Numbered from the stretch's first letter, positions 22,001 to 32,900 are shown. The stretch: 64,000 bases of DNA from an uncultured Chitinophaga sp. (GCF_946479755.1 NZ_CAMLHC010000019.1:1-64000); one strand, 5' to 3'. Numbers and translations: made by a program. Notes: generated by a model from the sequence alone, not told the origin.

Positions 22001-23913
22001 AGTAATACCAGCTCCGTTTGCACATGCTGAGGCACAAGATGTATTTGATCCGCCGCAGCAATAATCACCATCGGCTGGCAATCGGTAAGTATCTTTTCCA
22101 CACGGCTGGCCGGATTCCTGGTATCAATCGCAAGAAAGGCATATCCTGCTTTCTGGATTCCGATCATGCAGGCAATAAGATATATACTGCGCTGTACCAG
22201 CAACGGTACTATTTTTCCGGCAGGCATTTCCCGCGCCTGCAGAAAAGAGGCGATCCTATTGGCCAGTTCATTCAGTTCATGATAGCTATAGCTTTCGTTA
22301 TTATGCACAACAGCGGTATGTTGGGAAAAACGTCTCACACAATCCTCAAATACGCTGACAAAAGTATCCTCGTTCCGATACGGCCTGCTGGTATTATTGA
22401 ATTCATGCAACAGTTGATAACGCTCCGCTGCCGGCAACATCTCCAGTGCGCTTATCTTTTCATCCGGATTTACCAGCACTGCAGCAACCAACTCACGGAA
22501 ATACCCCGCGATTTTCTGCACCTTCTCTTTTCTGAACAAACTACTGCAAAACTCCAGGTCCAGGATAATGCGGTTGTTGCTTTCTGTTGCAGTAAGCGTA
22601 AGATCGAACATGGCTACGGAACGCTCCAGCGGGAAGTGTTCCATCGTAACGCCGGGCATTTCCCGGCTAACCGGTTCAGCGGCATTATAGGAAAACATGA
22701 CATCGAACAGCGGGTTCCTGCTGACATCCCTATCCGGCTTCAATGCATCTATCAGCATCTCATACGGATAAAGCTGATGGCTGAGACAATCAAGCGTCTT
22801 CACCTTCACTTCACCGAGAAATTCCCGGAAGGTCTTATGTCCTGCAGGAAAGTTACGCAAGGCGAGGGTGTTGACGAACATACCAATAACACCCTGAAGG
22901 TCCTGATCGAAACGACCGGCAGCAGGCGCCCCCACCACCACGTCTTCCTGGCCGCTTAACCTGCCCAGTAATACGTTAAATACAGACAGCAACGTCATGT
23001 ACATCGTAGCTCCTTCTGCTCCGGCCAACAGCTTCAATCCTATGGTTTCCCGCTCATCCAGTTCGAAAACGACACTGTCACCTTTATACTCCATTATGCG
23101 GGGCCTGGCAAAATCCACCGGCAATTCCAGCACCGGTATTTCACCTGCATATTCCTGCAGCCAGAAATTTCGCTGAAGAGCCATATTCTCCTGCTGCGCG
23201 TCCGTTTGCTGCCACACGGCGTAATCACGGTATTGTAATGGTAGGGCGGGCAGCGCTTCGTTATTGTAAAAATGAATAAAATCATCTTTAAAGTGCAGCT
23301 GTGAGATACCGTCAGAGATGATATGATGCATATCTACTAACAGGATATGCTCATCGGTAGCCAAATGAATAAGACCGGCCCTCATCAGGGGAGCCTCGCC
23401 CAGGTTAAATGGCCTGACAAATGCTTTGGCCATCCCTTGTATAGCTGTATCGTCTGCATGCCCTAAATCCGCTATGGTAAACGGAACGGCTGCCGCAATT
23501 TTCTGTACCGGCTCATGGTCTGCCAACACAAAGGAAGTCCGCAAGCTCTCATGCCGGTCAATCATTTTGTTAAAGGCCTCGTTCAGTTTCTCCGGATGGT
23601 GCTTTCCTTTCAATCTGATGGCGAATGGCATATTATAAATCAGGGCCGTGCGATCCATTTCATGAAGGAAAAACAGCCGTTGCTGCGCAGACGAAAGCTG
23701 GTACGCTTCTTTGGCTTCCGCCTTCTCCAATGGCCGGTAATGCTTTCTTGCGGCGGACTCTGATATATATTGCTTCAGATATTCCTTTTCACACCTGATT
23801 TCGGCCACAATTTCGTTGGTTAAAGTTCCGGCAGGCGCGCTGACTTTCAGCTCACCTTCCACCAGGGTCAGGTCGATCTGTAATTTTCTTAACTTATTAA
23901 TGAGCTTACTCAT
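10099..23913 (-). CDS. NRPS3: dock-C-A-T-E-C-A-T-E-C-A-T-C
   Basis: This trimodular NRPS of about 4604 residues ends in an extra C domain. The first 55 residues (KLINKLRKLQIDLTLVEG) resemble a TubC N-terminal docking domain. I chose the ATG at 23913; the frame can be opened two codons earlier by a TTG. Module a: C, A with pocket DIVEICADDK (unassigned; Glu278, Asp330 and Asp331 suggest a basic residue), T (GGDS), E. Module b: DCL-type C (SHHHIIMDGW), A with DVGE...SID resembling ornithine pockets, T, E. Module c: DCL-type C, A with DVGHMSLIEK, a serine-like pocket with Gly in place of Trp239, T (GGHS). The final C domain has HHIVCDA. Both E domains show SHLVxDGVSWR and the RTVGWFT motif, so modules a and b should give D residues. 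The frame closes 29 bp before NRPS4. Confidence 0.95.
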   Translation of the reverse strand: MSKLINKLRKLQIDLTLVEGELKVSAPAGTLTNEIVAEIRCEKEYLKQYISESAARKHYRPLEKAEAKEAYQLSSAQQRLFFLHEMDRTALIYNMPFAIRLKGKHHPEKLNEAFNKMIDRHESLRTSFVLADHEPVQKIAAAVPFTIADLGHADDTAIQGMAKAFVRPFNLGEAPLMRAGLIHLATDEHILLVDMHHIISDGISQLHFKDDFIHFYNNEALPALPLQYRDYAVWQQTDAQQENMALQRNFWLQEYAGEIPVLELPVDFARPRIMEYKGDSVVFELDERETIGLKLLAGAEGATMYMTLLSVFNVLLGRLSGQEDVVVGAPAAGRFDQDLQGVIGMFVNTLALRNFPAGHKTFREFLGEVKVKTLDCLSHQLYPYEMLIDALKPDRDVSRNPLFDVMFSYNAAEPVSREMPGVTMEHFPLERSVAMFDLTLTATESNNRIILDLEFCSSLFRKEKVQKIAGYFRELVAAVLVNPDEKISALEMLPAAERYQLLHEFNNTSRPYRNEDTFVSVFEDCVRRFSQHTAVVHNNESYSYHELNELANRIASFLQAREMPAGKIVPLLVQRSIYLIACMIGIQKAGYAFLAIDTRNPASRVEKILTDCQPMVIIAAADQIHLVPQHVQTELVLLDAADPGQPFWGYGAGNLSTAPAAADLAYCIYTSGSTGEPKGVLLHHQGMVNHFRGLIELLHLGEADRFAQTAECSFDIYVVQALMLLITGGCTHIVDREDVLDPQRLALLLQTVNITLLELVPSMVKSLVAAFDDTMAKVALRWFITCGEKITTDQVAEWYRVFPEIPLVNAYGPAETSDDVTAYIIPVDLPGTDVTNIPIGKPLPNIHLHILNQDLKLCPVGVKGEICIAGIAVGKGYWNNSQETKRKFVDNPYNDKNEPGYNVIYRTGDIGYWLEDGNIAFLGRNDSLVKVRGARIETGEVEKALLSVAGMENVVVLVAGSEKLLCAWFTATQAYETAILRQLVAERLPDYMIPQYFIRLEKFPLTINGKVDKKALPLPAPDTLKELIAPQTAREQILHQVWRQVLRTENIGVTDNFFLLGGDSIKSIQIKSRLRAAGYDMSVKDLFTDQTIRGLAKKLKEINAVSDQLAVTGRSKLTPIQQRHFDVSGNHADHYNQSVLLNFPIGISGDTVRIIFQKLQEHHDALRMIFVYEQGEVCQENLAPQIAVSLEEYDWKKEPDGHGKLGRQADKIQAGMDLGSAPLVKLGLFHLPDGSRLLIVVSHLVIDGVSWRILFEDIATLYRQVEAQQPLSLPLKTDAFLHWRSCLQKHADSAEFSTTCWKDILGRPFTPLPCDFPGGSPENKHSAASFLLNTRETASLLTDVHMAFTTRINDLLLTALMMSVKELYGISELLIELETHGRDEIQGANVSRTVGWFTSLYPVRLSVSNNNLTDMIRGVKETLKSIPDNGRDYLIYKYLHPDFAKDFPGGLPAAPVSFNYLGQFDDDVQHDIYSLAQESRGRETDPERAAEYEWDIIGQVVAGQFSLQLNYNAARYRPDTISKLMTLYKKALQELIAHCTGYGKVMLSPSDITCNKLPMAILDVLQQEYALVDVYTLSPMQEGILFHFLLNPGSDEYFEQTTLHIEGQLDIGLVQESMNCLMDRYDVLRTIFLPNVYDRPLQVVLKERKIDVVFHDIRGRCGSEDKAAVIAACQQEDRMQSFDLASDVLMRLTVLRTDVTRYTFIWSHHHIIMDGWCIGIIMKAFREIYTAKAAGRPVTLVSAGAYAVFIRWLEKRNKELAANYWKQYLDGYEQPVTLNRKEVLLSDELPCVIASGEIAVHSKNEQLLNHISGRYGVTLYTILQVAWGIVLSKYNNTEDVVFGSVVSGRSPEIDNVEDMVGLFINTVPVRIVCRQDDIVCQLLQDTQRAVLEAAPHHHHPLSAIQSECTPGRNLFNHIMVFENYPIADEVRNQISGDDDFFRVEGVEIFAKDNYDLSVSLIPGKELIIRCDFNSNVYDPAVISGVLDHYAKVLEQIAIAPEMRVGDIEMIAAAQKETLLHTFNDTAVLFPDDRTIVGMFEEQAARMPLATAVVMGDAALAYGELNGRSNQLAHFMKEVGVAQNDLVIVFMDKAVSVIEAVVGIWKAGAAFVPVVPSTPEGRLAYIIRDVQPRLVITQQSLLAQTTELLRREGMNVPCFYFNDLSSPGAPQDFCYNEKVLDRFPLENMVHPASGDDLAYMIYTSGSTGIPKAVAIQHKQYANAVYAWQHAYKLREFPVNLLQMASIGFDVFMGDIGRVLPNGGKMVLCSETVRLDFPELASLLGKHAITVFESTPALIVPLMEYLYDTGADMSSLRLLIIGSDICRAGDFGRIMRRLGSNIRVINSYGLTETTIDTSYFEGDVTDMPPSAVVPIGRPMANMTMYVLDKWKQLQPVGVPGDIYIGGSGVGRYYQRPQLNRERFIDNPFAAGEKMYKTGDLGKWLPDGNLQMMGRQDDQVKINGYRIETGEVEKVLSAIPEIEEALVMARREERRLYAYFKSSRRLDPAEIRDIMAEKLPDYMIPQYFIQLATFPLTANGKIDKKALPGPAAGTVKEVILPQSAEEKVLHDVWKQVLRTDPICVTDNFFSLGGDSIRSIQIRTRLRSTGYDMAIKDIFAYPSIRQLARRLSITRTVSDQAPVTGKSAVLSPIQRRHFLLSGEHFDHNNQSVLLNFPHGITADVVRTVFGKVQEHHDALRMKFTRDEDGFTVENLDTTLPVSLQEYDWRNSQPAGHNLSLIAAAIQSGMKICDAPLMKLALFHLPSGSRLLIVISHLVVDGVSWRILFEDMATLYHQVTEGKKLALPPKTDAFLSWPAGMQRYIHTPQYQAAAAYWKNVLLQPFAQLKRDFPDGEGTLQTGHTVSFLLGREATTQLLTDAHKPFNTGINDLLLAALMISVHRCFGMDELVIELETHGRDEILPEVNISRTVGWFTGIYPVVLSAERNSTAIATIRHIKEILRGVPDNGKDYPVYRYLDPRFTADFPAPPQQAAVSFNYLGQFDSDIPQDLCSLADEPRGEELDPLRPMEHDWDISGQVVGGQLTMQLIYSTVQFKEDTINGLMSVYRETLESLISCCLQQEKILLSPSDLSFKKLPARLLDELQQRYEMSDAYLLSPMQEGMLLHALMQPESDLYFEQMTLSVAGELNVNAVEESMNALIDRYDILRTLFLHNEYERPLQIVLKERKIDFLFKDVRQECRESGKEKIVSRFQEEDRKKSFDFAGDVLMRLTVLHTGANEYSFIWSHHHIIMDGWCMGIIIKEFRDIYDSKLSGRQVKLLPAGKYARFIEWLHKKDRMSAITYWQEYLAGFEALTTLPQREAPSGDHPPYLQQSLEIVPGTEIERLLHQMSVTHDVTLYTILQVAWGVMLSRYNNTGDVVFGSVVSGRSPEIEGIEDYIGLFINTVPVRINYEDTDTISDLLKRVQENAVKGEQYHHCPLSEVQAASGSGRNLLDHILIFENYPVADEIQGPAAEENRQGTSSFIINGIEVFEKVNYDLYVTVFPGKALTIRCSFNAGVYDPAVVGQVLRCFKEVLKNMAANPAACVSDINMLPREEEQALLHHVNNSTNADYPATETLISLFEAQVARTPDANALLYGTTVITYRQLDQQSNQIAAYLLDAGIEPGSLAGVMLEREALLIPAVFGILKAGGAYVPIDPHYPAERINAIVKDAGLAVVITRGRFLASLPVNYSGGIDLDGAMAVIDHLPVSRPQIGRPLRGTDPAYVIYTSGSTGIPKGVTVEHHGVINRLNWIQKNYPITAADVLIQKTPVIFDVSVGELFWWAHTGASLYLPPPGAEKAPDELMALVKQYGVTVIHFVPSMLGLFLGYTETSQAYDNLKHLKLVMCSGEELKAEQVALFGRTLYNNFRTKLINLYGPTEASIEVSCFECTFTGNYRRIPIGMPIDNIRLYILDSKKRPVPYGVPGELHIAGKGLARGYLNNPDLTAEKFTCNACLPGERMYASGDLARWLPDGNIAYLGRIDNQVKIRGYRIESEEIENRLLQHEAIREAVVTVFENDGDKYLVAYYVSAVTLMVKALQDFLMDKVPAYMVPAYFVHLPQLPLTSSGKLDRKALPAPLFGIGDAYTAPANETERKLAAIWAEVLKKDAGAISTDKNFFELGGHSIKAFHVVNNIRTAFAVNVGIGLIFEHPTIRQLARLLSGGVRQQLPPVERAADKEYYVTSAAQERLFYLQYLHKQSTVHNVNSVLQITGEMDIGNIRASFRKLIERHDNLKTNFFLTMEGVRQRLNADPYFEPELLENFSSVEQAMQYFIRPFNLSADLLIRVAVVVLPANDAFLLVDIHHIVCDALSLDILISDFVKIYRGEQLPPVALRYLDYAEWQRSRYPFMEKQKDFWTKKLSGELCPLNMSLMPANDPAYGSYAYSKTLDVDRERYLKLKDAAATLEVSPFMFLAAVCYVLLSRMSGQSDILLGTDVTGRTHEQLSGMVGTFVNVLPLRMAVSHEQPFRDLLREVRECVLEALENQDYQFNDIVNLAERGNQIIEVHFAFENIIEADQELNAMGFPPVSYAAPVTPEYGLHIAARETDGALAISFITNSRMYEAETLALMISYYDTILHVVLHKMDIPVGEIVLQGDAERTTIQQEES

Positions 23914-23948
23914 AGACAACTAAGCATAAATTCACTGAGGAAGTGATA

Positions 23949-26900
23949 CTAAATGAAGATCTCGTCGATGGAATGGGTATCATTTTGGCGGGCCGTGCTG
24001 ATCCACCTTTCATCTTCAATGTACTCACATAGTTTCTCGATAGTGTTGGCAACAAATATTTGACGTAGTGGAATTTCAATATTAAACTCCCGGGATATAC
24101 GGCCAAGCAATACGCCGGCTTTGACAGAATGTCCACCAAGGTCGAAAAAGTTACTGCCGGTACTGATCACACCGGCGTCCAGCTGGAGCACCTCCGCCCA
24201 TATCTCTGCCAGTTTTTTCTCCAACATGGTGGCAGGGGCCACATACGTATCATCCCTCTTTATTTCGGGCGCCGGTAAGGCTTTACGGTCCGTTTTACCG
24301 TTGGCATTCAATGGTATTGCTTCGAGCTGCATGAAACAGGCAGGAATCATATAGTCTGGCAGGCGTGCCGACAGCCAGGAGCGAAGTTCTTTATCCTGCA
24401 CCTGTTTATCAGCCACATAATAACATACCAGCATAGCGTCAGCAGCGATTCCTTTTACCGCCACCACAGCCTCTTTCACCAACCCTCCCTGTTGCAGCAC
24501 TCCTGCAATTTCACCAGGCTCAATACGATGACCGCGGATCTTTACCTGGTCATCAATACGGCCCATACATATAATGTCTCCGTCCGGAAGCCATCTTACC
24601 AGGTCTCCTGTCTTGTATAACCGCGCCTCCCCGCCGGAAATATGCGGCACAAATTTTTCCGCCGTTAGTTCCGGCTGGTTCATATATCCCCGCGCCACAC
24701 CGGCGCCGCCAATCCATAATTCCCCTGGTACCCCCAAAGGACTCAGCCTTCCGTCACTGCCCACGATGTAAACAGTTGTATTTCCGATCGGCTTTCCTAT
24801 TGATACCTGTTGTCCGCCATCCAGTAACTTCATAGACGACCATATAGTGGTTTCCGTAGGACCATACATATTCCAGGTAGTACCCAGGACCGTTAAAGCA
24901 TCTTTCAGGCGCTCGCTTACCGCCTCCCCTCCTGCCAGCAACGTGGCATGCCCGGCATTTTTCCAGCCCCCGGCGAGCAGCAGCTGCCACACCGAAGGCG
25001 TTGCCTGTATAAACCCTGGCTTAAAAGAAGCAATGGCAGCCAATAGCTGAACCGTATCTTTTACCGTCTCCCTGCTGGTTAAAAATACCTTTCCGCCACA
25101 TACCAGCGGCAGATACAGTTCCAGGTAAAATATGTCAAATCCGAAGCTGGTCAGTGATAATAAACTGTCGCCAGGTTGAAATGCCAGATTCATCTTCATG
25201 CTGACAAGGAAATTCACCAGGCTGTGATGTTCAATCATTACCCCCTTTGGATTACCGGTGGACCCCGACGTGTAGATAATATAAGCTACATGATCCGGCA
25301 TGGTTGCTGTCGCAGGAGCCGTTTGAGGCTCCCCGGCAATATCCTGCCAGTCAGTATCCGGGCAAATGACCGTTAGTGCGGAATCTCCGGAGAGCTTTGC
25401 CAGGCTGGCGCTACTGGCGATCACGATATCAGCAGCGGTATCACGCAACATATAACGGATCCTCTCTTCCGGATGCTCCGGTTCTATCGGAATATAAATA
25501 CCCCCCGCCTTCATGACCCCCAGCAGCGCAATAACCATCCCGGCTGAACGATCCATACAAACCGCTACCAGGGTTTCTTCTGCCACTCCCTTACGCCGGA
25601 GATAATTTCCCATCTGGTTCGCCCGCTCATTCAACTCCCGGTAAGTAAGAGAAGTCCCCTCAAACACCAATGCTATATCCTCCGGTCTGACAGCAGCCTG
25701 TTCAGCCACCATCATAGCTACTGTTTTATTTACCGGGTACGGCATACCGGTATGGTTAAAATCTTCTAACAGCCGCCTCTCCTCTGTATCGCCGATCAAC
25801 CGGATATCCGCGATTTTTGCTGAAACATCTGCAATAACTGACTTTACCACATTGTTAAAATAACCGGCGAACCTTACTACGGTATCCTTTTTGAACAGCT
25901 TAGCAGCATAATCAAACCTCATTAAGATATCATCTTCTCTTTCGGTTGCCCACAAAACAAGATCAAACTGCGCAGCAGCATATTCAGCGTCAAACGGGGT
26001 TATTTCTGCACCCGGTATCCGCAAAACCGTGCTGTCAAAGTTTTCAAACGAAAACATCACATCAAACAACGGATTGCGGCTGGTATTCCGCGTTATCTTT
26101 AATTCCTCAATTAACTTCTCATAAGGATATGCCTGGTTCTCAAAACAGGACAGCACCCGTTGTTTGACCGCTGCCAGAAATTCCCGCACAGTCAAATCCC
26201 CCATTACCACATTTTTTATTGCCAGCGTATTCACAAACATGCCCATCACCTTCTCCAGATCAGCATGGGCCCTTGCCGCCACTGGCACTCCGGTCACAAC
26301 TTCTTCCTGGCAGCTAAGCCGTGAAAGAAGTATATGATAAATTGCCAACAACAACATAAACATGGTACAGCCTTCTGAAGTGGCGATCTGCTTCAACGCC
26401 GCTCTTTCTTCCCGTCCGATGGTAAATTTCACGACACCACCTTCATGTGACTTTATCGGCGGCCTCGAAAAATCTACCGGTAACTCAATCGGAGCAGTTA
26501 CTTCTCTAAAAGTATCCGTCCAAAACCGGCACTGCGCCGCGTCCTCATCCGGATTACGTTGTAATTCCCACTCCGCATAATCTTTATAATGCAGGCGTAA
26601 ACCCGGCAATACCTTCTGTTGATAGATAGCTACAAAATCCTGTATTAGCAGCCGCTCTGAAATACCATCGCTGATAATGTGGTGAGTATCTATCAGCAGA
26701 ACGGCGGACTGCGCCGCGGTCCATATTATACCAACTCTCAACAGATGTGGCTTTCCAAGATCGAAAGGCCGGACAAACCGGCGAACAACAGTTAACACAT
26801 CTGCTTCCTGTGCGTGAAATATTTCTATGCTCCAATCTATTTTTCCGGTAATTCTTTGTACAGGCTCATCATCCACCAGGTCAAAACTGGTACGTAAACT

Positions 26901-29900
26901 TTCGTGTCTTTCGATCAGTGTTTTAAAGGCGCATGCTATTTTTTCAGGGTTTATTTCACCTTCCATCCGGAAAGCACGGAACATATTATACGCCAGCGAG
27001 CTTCTATCCAGCTGATACAGGAAATAAAGGCGTTTCTGGGAAGAAGACAATGGGTAATACTCCTTTTCCGCCGCCCGGCCAATCGTTACAAAACGTTGTT
27101 GGGTCATTCCTGCTATCAACCCCGCCTGTCCTGCAATATCCTGCCAGGTGAAAATATCTTTCAGCTGGATGCCCACCTCAAACTCCTTATTGATACGGTT
27201 GACCAATATTGATGCCTTCAGCGAATGACCGCCGATGTCGAAAAAGCTGCTGTCTGCGCTAATCTGCGAAATGTCTGCCTGCAGGATCTCTGACCAGATA
27301 GCCGCCAGCCGCAGCGCCACTGCTCCTGAAGGCGCTATGTAATTTTCGGTACTTTGCAGGTCCGGATCAGGCAACACATTCCTGTCCAGCTTTCCATTGA
27401 CGGTCAGCGGCAGTTTCTTCAACCGTATAAAATAAGCCGGCACCATATAATCTGGCAGCCGTTGTAACAGGTACTGTTTTATTCCCGTCTCATCTGTTTC
27501 TGTATCACAAACATAATAGGCTGACAACAACTTCTCTCCTTTCTTCTCTTTCACCACAACTGCACAGCCAGCGATGCCCCTGTAGGCAGACAAGGCCGCC
27601 TCTATCTCTCCCAATTCTATCCTGAAACCCCTGATCTTCACCTGGCTGTCTGCACGCCCCAGGTATTCGATATCACCGGAAGCCAGCTGGCGGCCGAGAT
27701 CGCCGGACCGGTACACCCGTTCTCCCGGGCGATAGGGATGGGCTATAAATTTTTCGGCTGTTAACCGTGCATTGTTCACGTAACCACGCGCCACACCGGC
27801 GCCTCCTATATAAAGTTCTCCCGTCACCCCACGCGGAACTGCCCGCTGGTGGCTGTCCCATATGTATACCGACAAGGTAGGGATAGGCTGACCAATATTG
27901 GAGATATTATGCTGAATCTCTGTTTCCCCGATTTCCTTGTAGGTGACATGCACCGTCGTTTCCGTAATGCCAAACATATTCACCAACACGGCCGAAGGGT
28001 AACGGCGGTGCCATCTGTCCAGCTTCGCAGGCGTTAAAGCCTCCCCTCCGAATATGACATACCGGAGCTTAAGAGCGGCACTGGCATAACCCGCCTCCTC
28101 TTCTGCCAACTGGTAGAAGGAGCCCGGTGTCTGGTTCAGCACCGTCACCTTCTCCCTGATCAGGATATCCAGGTAAGCCCGTGTATCCATCGCCACCAGC
28201 TTCGGGATAACGATCAACCGCCCCCCGAACAACAATGCCCCATAAATCTCCCACACACTGAAGTCAAAACAATGGCTGTGGAACATCGTCCACACATCCT
28301 GATCGCTGAAACGGAAACGGAAGGAGTCGTTGAAGAACAGGCGCACCACATGCCGGTGCTCTATCATCACGCCTTTGGGACGCCCGGTTGTACCGGACGT
28401 GTAGATGATATAACACAGGTCTGACGGTGTCACCGCTGGAGCATCATCAGCATATGGTTCATGATATAATTCGTTTTCCGCCTCAGTGATATGCAGCACT
28501 GGCACACCATAATTACCGCATTCAGCGGCCGTACGGTCTGTCAGCACAAGTACACTTCCGCTGTCAGATATAATATATTCCCGGCGGTCCGCAGGATAAT
28601 CCACATCCACGGGCACATAACCGCTCCCAGACTTCAGGATACCAAGCATGCCCACAATCATGTCTATGGAACGGTCCATCAGCAGGGCCACCGGTTTATT
28701 GCGGCCAGCGCCATGGTGCCGTAACAGCGCCGCCACCGCCGAGGAACGACGGTCCAGTACCGCATAGCTGATCGTCTCATCCCCCATCTGTACCGCGGTA
28801 GCAGCCGGTGCTTGTATCACCCGTGCATCAAACATGGACAACACGGTTGCCGCTTCCGGATATGCCACACCTGTGTGGTCCAGCGATTGCAGCTGTAACT
28901 GCTGCTCCGCCAACGGCAACACGCTGATCTCCGATAACGCCACCGCACCAGCTGTCAGCAGGCGACGCAACAACTCACTGTAATGCAACATCATCATCGA
29001 GGCGCGCGAGGCGTCCATATAATCCAGGTTAAACACCAAGCTACCCTTTATCTCAGCGCCATCACGCCACAGCAACAGGTTCAGGTCATATTTACCATAA
29101 CCCTCGTTCAGCGCTTCGATGCTTACTTCAAGACCTTCCATATCCGGAACATCCGCTTTTACGTCGCTGTACTGGTATAATACATCGAACAACGCCGTTC
29201 TGCTCATGTCCTTTTCCGGCGACAGTTCCTTCACCAGCTTATCGAACGGCATATCGCCGTACGCCATCGCTGATGTGTATACTTCCTGTAATTGCACCAG
29301 GTACTCATCATAACTCTTCTCAGGGTCTGTAAAACTACGCAGCGCCACCAGGTTGCTGACAGGGCCGATCAGATCCCTGAGACGCGCATCGCCCCGGTTG
29401 TCGGTACTGGTACCAATCATTATTTCCTCATGCCCGCTGTATTTATGCAACAGGATGATAAAGCCCGACAACAGCAACAACTCAGGCGTTATTCCCCGGC
29501 TGGCCGCATATGCGTCTGCCAGGGCGGTAAGATCCGCCGGCAGGCACACGGCCGTGCGACTGCCCGTATAGGTATGGATGGCTGCCCGGGGACGGTCCAG
29601 CGGCAGCTCCAGCGGCTGCAGCGGCCCCGCCAGCTGACGTTTCCAGTAACCCAGGTAATAAGGGTCCAGCTGTTGCAGGACTTCTTTCTGCCAGACAGCA
29701 AAATCCGCATAGGACAACCCCGTTGCCCGGTAGCAGGCCTCTCCCCGTTGCAGCGACGCATAACGTTGCAGTATATGTTCTGCCAGACGCACCACTGAAT
29801 AGCGGTCCACGATCATATGATGCAGAACGAGCAGCAGCCGGTATCTGGCCACACCATAGTGGTACAACACACCACGGCACAAAAAACCTTCCGGCTCAAA

Positions 29901-32900
29901 GGCACGCCGCACCGTGGCCATACATGCCCCCTCCAGCGCATCTTCGTCTATACTGATACGCTCTAAGGTAAAATCCATATCATCACTCACCACCTGGTAA
30001 GGCTGATCGTCCAGGGTGCAGACGCGGGTCCGCAGAATACTGTGTTGCTCCAGTTCTCCCGCTATCGCACGCTCCAGCAACGCTACGTCCGGCTCTCCGG
30101 ATATCGACAGCTGCAGTGGTATATTATGGTATACAGGATTGCCCTTGTACAGGTAATCACGCTCAAACTGATCAATGAACCACAAACGCTCCTGGTGCCA
30201 TGAAGCCATTTTAAACCCGGGTAAAGGTCCGGCGGCGTTTTCCCGGAGCTTGTCAAATACTTCTTTTCTTGCAGCTGCGGTAATAAGAGAAATATCGCCG
30301 ACCGGCCGGTTTACATTTGAGATAATCCCGGTTGCGATATGTTTTATGGCCGTCAGCCACCGTTGTATCGTGTCACTCGTGTATAATGCGGTAACATATT
30401 CTGCATGAAGTTTTATAACACTACCCTGCATGAGTGCGCTGAAAGTAATATCAAATTTGGAAGTGCGCTGGCGATGTTCAACGGGAGTAAAGTCTATCCC
30501 TTTAAGGGACAATGTATTGTCATCAAAATTATCATATGCAAAAACAATATCAAATAACGGGTTACGGCTGGTATCCCGTTGTACCTTCAGCGTTTCCACC
30601 AGTTCGTCATAAGGATAAGATGCATGATCGAAGGCGCGCAGTGTCTTTTCCTTTATGGCCGCCAACAAAGTGCTGAAGGTGGCATTGTCCGGTACCTGTA
30701 ACTTCACAGGCAGCAGGTTCACAAACATGCCAGCTACCCCTTCCAGGTCAGCATGCTCTCTTCCGGAAAAATGTACGCCGATCACCATATCTTCCTTTCC
30801 GGACAATTTGCTGATTAAAATGGCATACAAAGATAAAACCACCATAAACATGGTACATCCTTCCTGTTCGGCTATCGCTTTTAACCCCGCTGTTTCAGTT
30901 TCATCCAGGCAGAAAGACAAGCTGTCGCCAACATCCTTTCTGACGGCAGGTCTTGGATAGTCTGTCGGCAGGCCGGCACCGGGCCGATGCCCTTCGAATT
31001 CGTCCATCCAGAAAGCCTTACTGGCGGCTATCGCCTGCCGGTGTTCCTTTCCACGCTCCCATTCTGAATAATCCCTGTATTGCAATGGCAGGGGATCTAA
31101 CTCATTACCTTCATATATGCTGATAAAATCCTTTATCAGGATACTATTGGACAATCCATCACTAATGATATGATGTACATCTATCACCAGCAGGCATTCT
31201 TCACCGGGCAACTGTAATAATCCCGCCCGGATAAGTGGCGGCTTGCCAAGGTCAAACGGTCGTATGAAATTTTCTATGGTGGTTAATATATCTGCGTCGT
31301 CGGCCGCTATTATTGCTGTTTCAAAATGCACGCTGTCAGCGATACGTTGAACAGGCCCTTCTTCTGTATGTATAAAAGCTGTTCGCAGGCTTTCATGCCT
31401 GTCTATCAGACGGGAAAAGCTATCGTTCAGCCGTTCTCTGTCCAATGTCCCGCTTACCCGGTACGCCTGCGTAATATTGTAGGCATGGGAAGAACTATCG
31501 AGCTCATATAAAAAGAAGAGACGCTTCTGCGCAGAAGAAAGCGGGTATTCAATTTTCACCTCGCTCTTTGTTATGGGCTGCTGCACGGTTTTCCGGGCGT
31601 TTTGAACAAGCCGGCTGATACCTGAAATCTGCTGATGCCTGAAAATTTCACGCAGCGGGATATCCACGTTGAATTCCCGGAAGATACAATTCACCAGCCT
31701 GGCCGCCCTTAGCGAATGCCCGCCCAGCTCAAAGAAATTACTGTTAACACCAATAAGGTTTTTATCCAGCTTCAGGATCTCACTCCATATTTCAGTTAAT
31801 TTTATCTCTATACTGCCAACCGGAGCTTTATACCCTTTAACAGCATGTGCGCCCGGCTTTGGCAATGCATCTTTATTGACTTTCCCGTTACCGGTGAGTG
31901 GTATTGCTTCCACAACCATCAGCCACGTGGGTACCATATAGTCCGGAAGCATTGCAGCCAGGTAATCCTTTAGCTCGCTGGCATCCACTGCTGTTTTCTG
32001 TACATACCAGGCAACCAGGGAGCGGTCTTCAGAATTCCCTATAGCCATTACGACGGCATCCTTAACAGCTGCATGGCCTGTCAGCATTTGGGCAATTTCC
32101 GCCGGTTCTACCCTGTGACCTCTTATTTTAACCTGCTCATCTGTTCTGCCTGAAAAAACAATCGTTCCATCCGGCAGATAACGGGCCAGGTCACCGGTTT
32201 TATACATACTCTTCCCTTCAATGAAGGGATTGGGGATAAATTTCGAATTTGTAAGGTCCTCCCTGAACAGGTATCCTTCCGCCAGGCAATCACCCGATAT
32301 ATATACCTCGCCATCTACACAGGGAAGTACGGGCTTTTGATAGCGGTCCAGCAGGTAGATCTGTGTATTAGCCGCCGGTATGCCCAACGGCACAGAGAAA
32401 GTAGCATCCTTTGTGTTAAACAAATGGATCATACACCCTATCGTCGCCTCTGTAGGGCCATATTCATTAAATATCCGGATATCGCCCCTGAACTTTGTAT
32501 CGATAGCTGCGGCAAGGGATGTTTCCAGGTTCTCCCCTCCCACAATCAGGGTATTGATACGGCTGCCCGCAATAGTATGTTTCCACTGGCTATCTGCCAA
32601 CACTTTAAGATGCGAGGGCGTGAGCTTGATAATAGTTGCCTCATTATCCGCCACCACGCGTTCGATCAGCAAATCTTTACTGGTTCCATCATAAATAACG
32701 ATACTGTTACCTGTCAGTAAAGGAACAAAAACAGAGGTGATTGTCAGATCAAAAGAGATAGAAGTATATAGTGGGAAAACAGCAGGTACTCCCGTCAAAT
32801 AATTATCTGCCGCCCAGCAAACATAGTTAATCAACGACCTATGCGCTACCATCACCCCTTTAGGCCGGCCAGTGGTACCTGAAGTATAAATAATATATGC

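Noticed and set aside
22018..22959. A 313-codon plus-strand frame inside NRPS3
   Set aside because: It is antisense to well conserved C and A domains and has no homology I can recognise.
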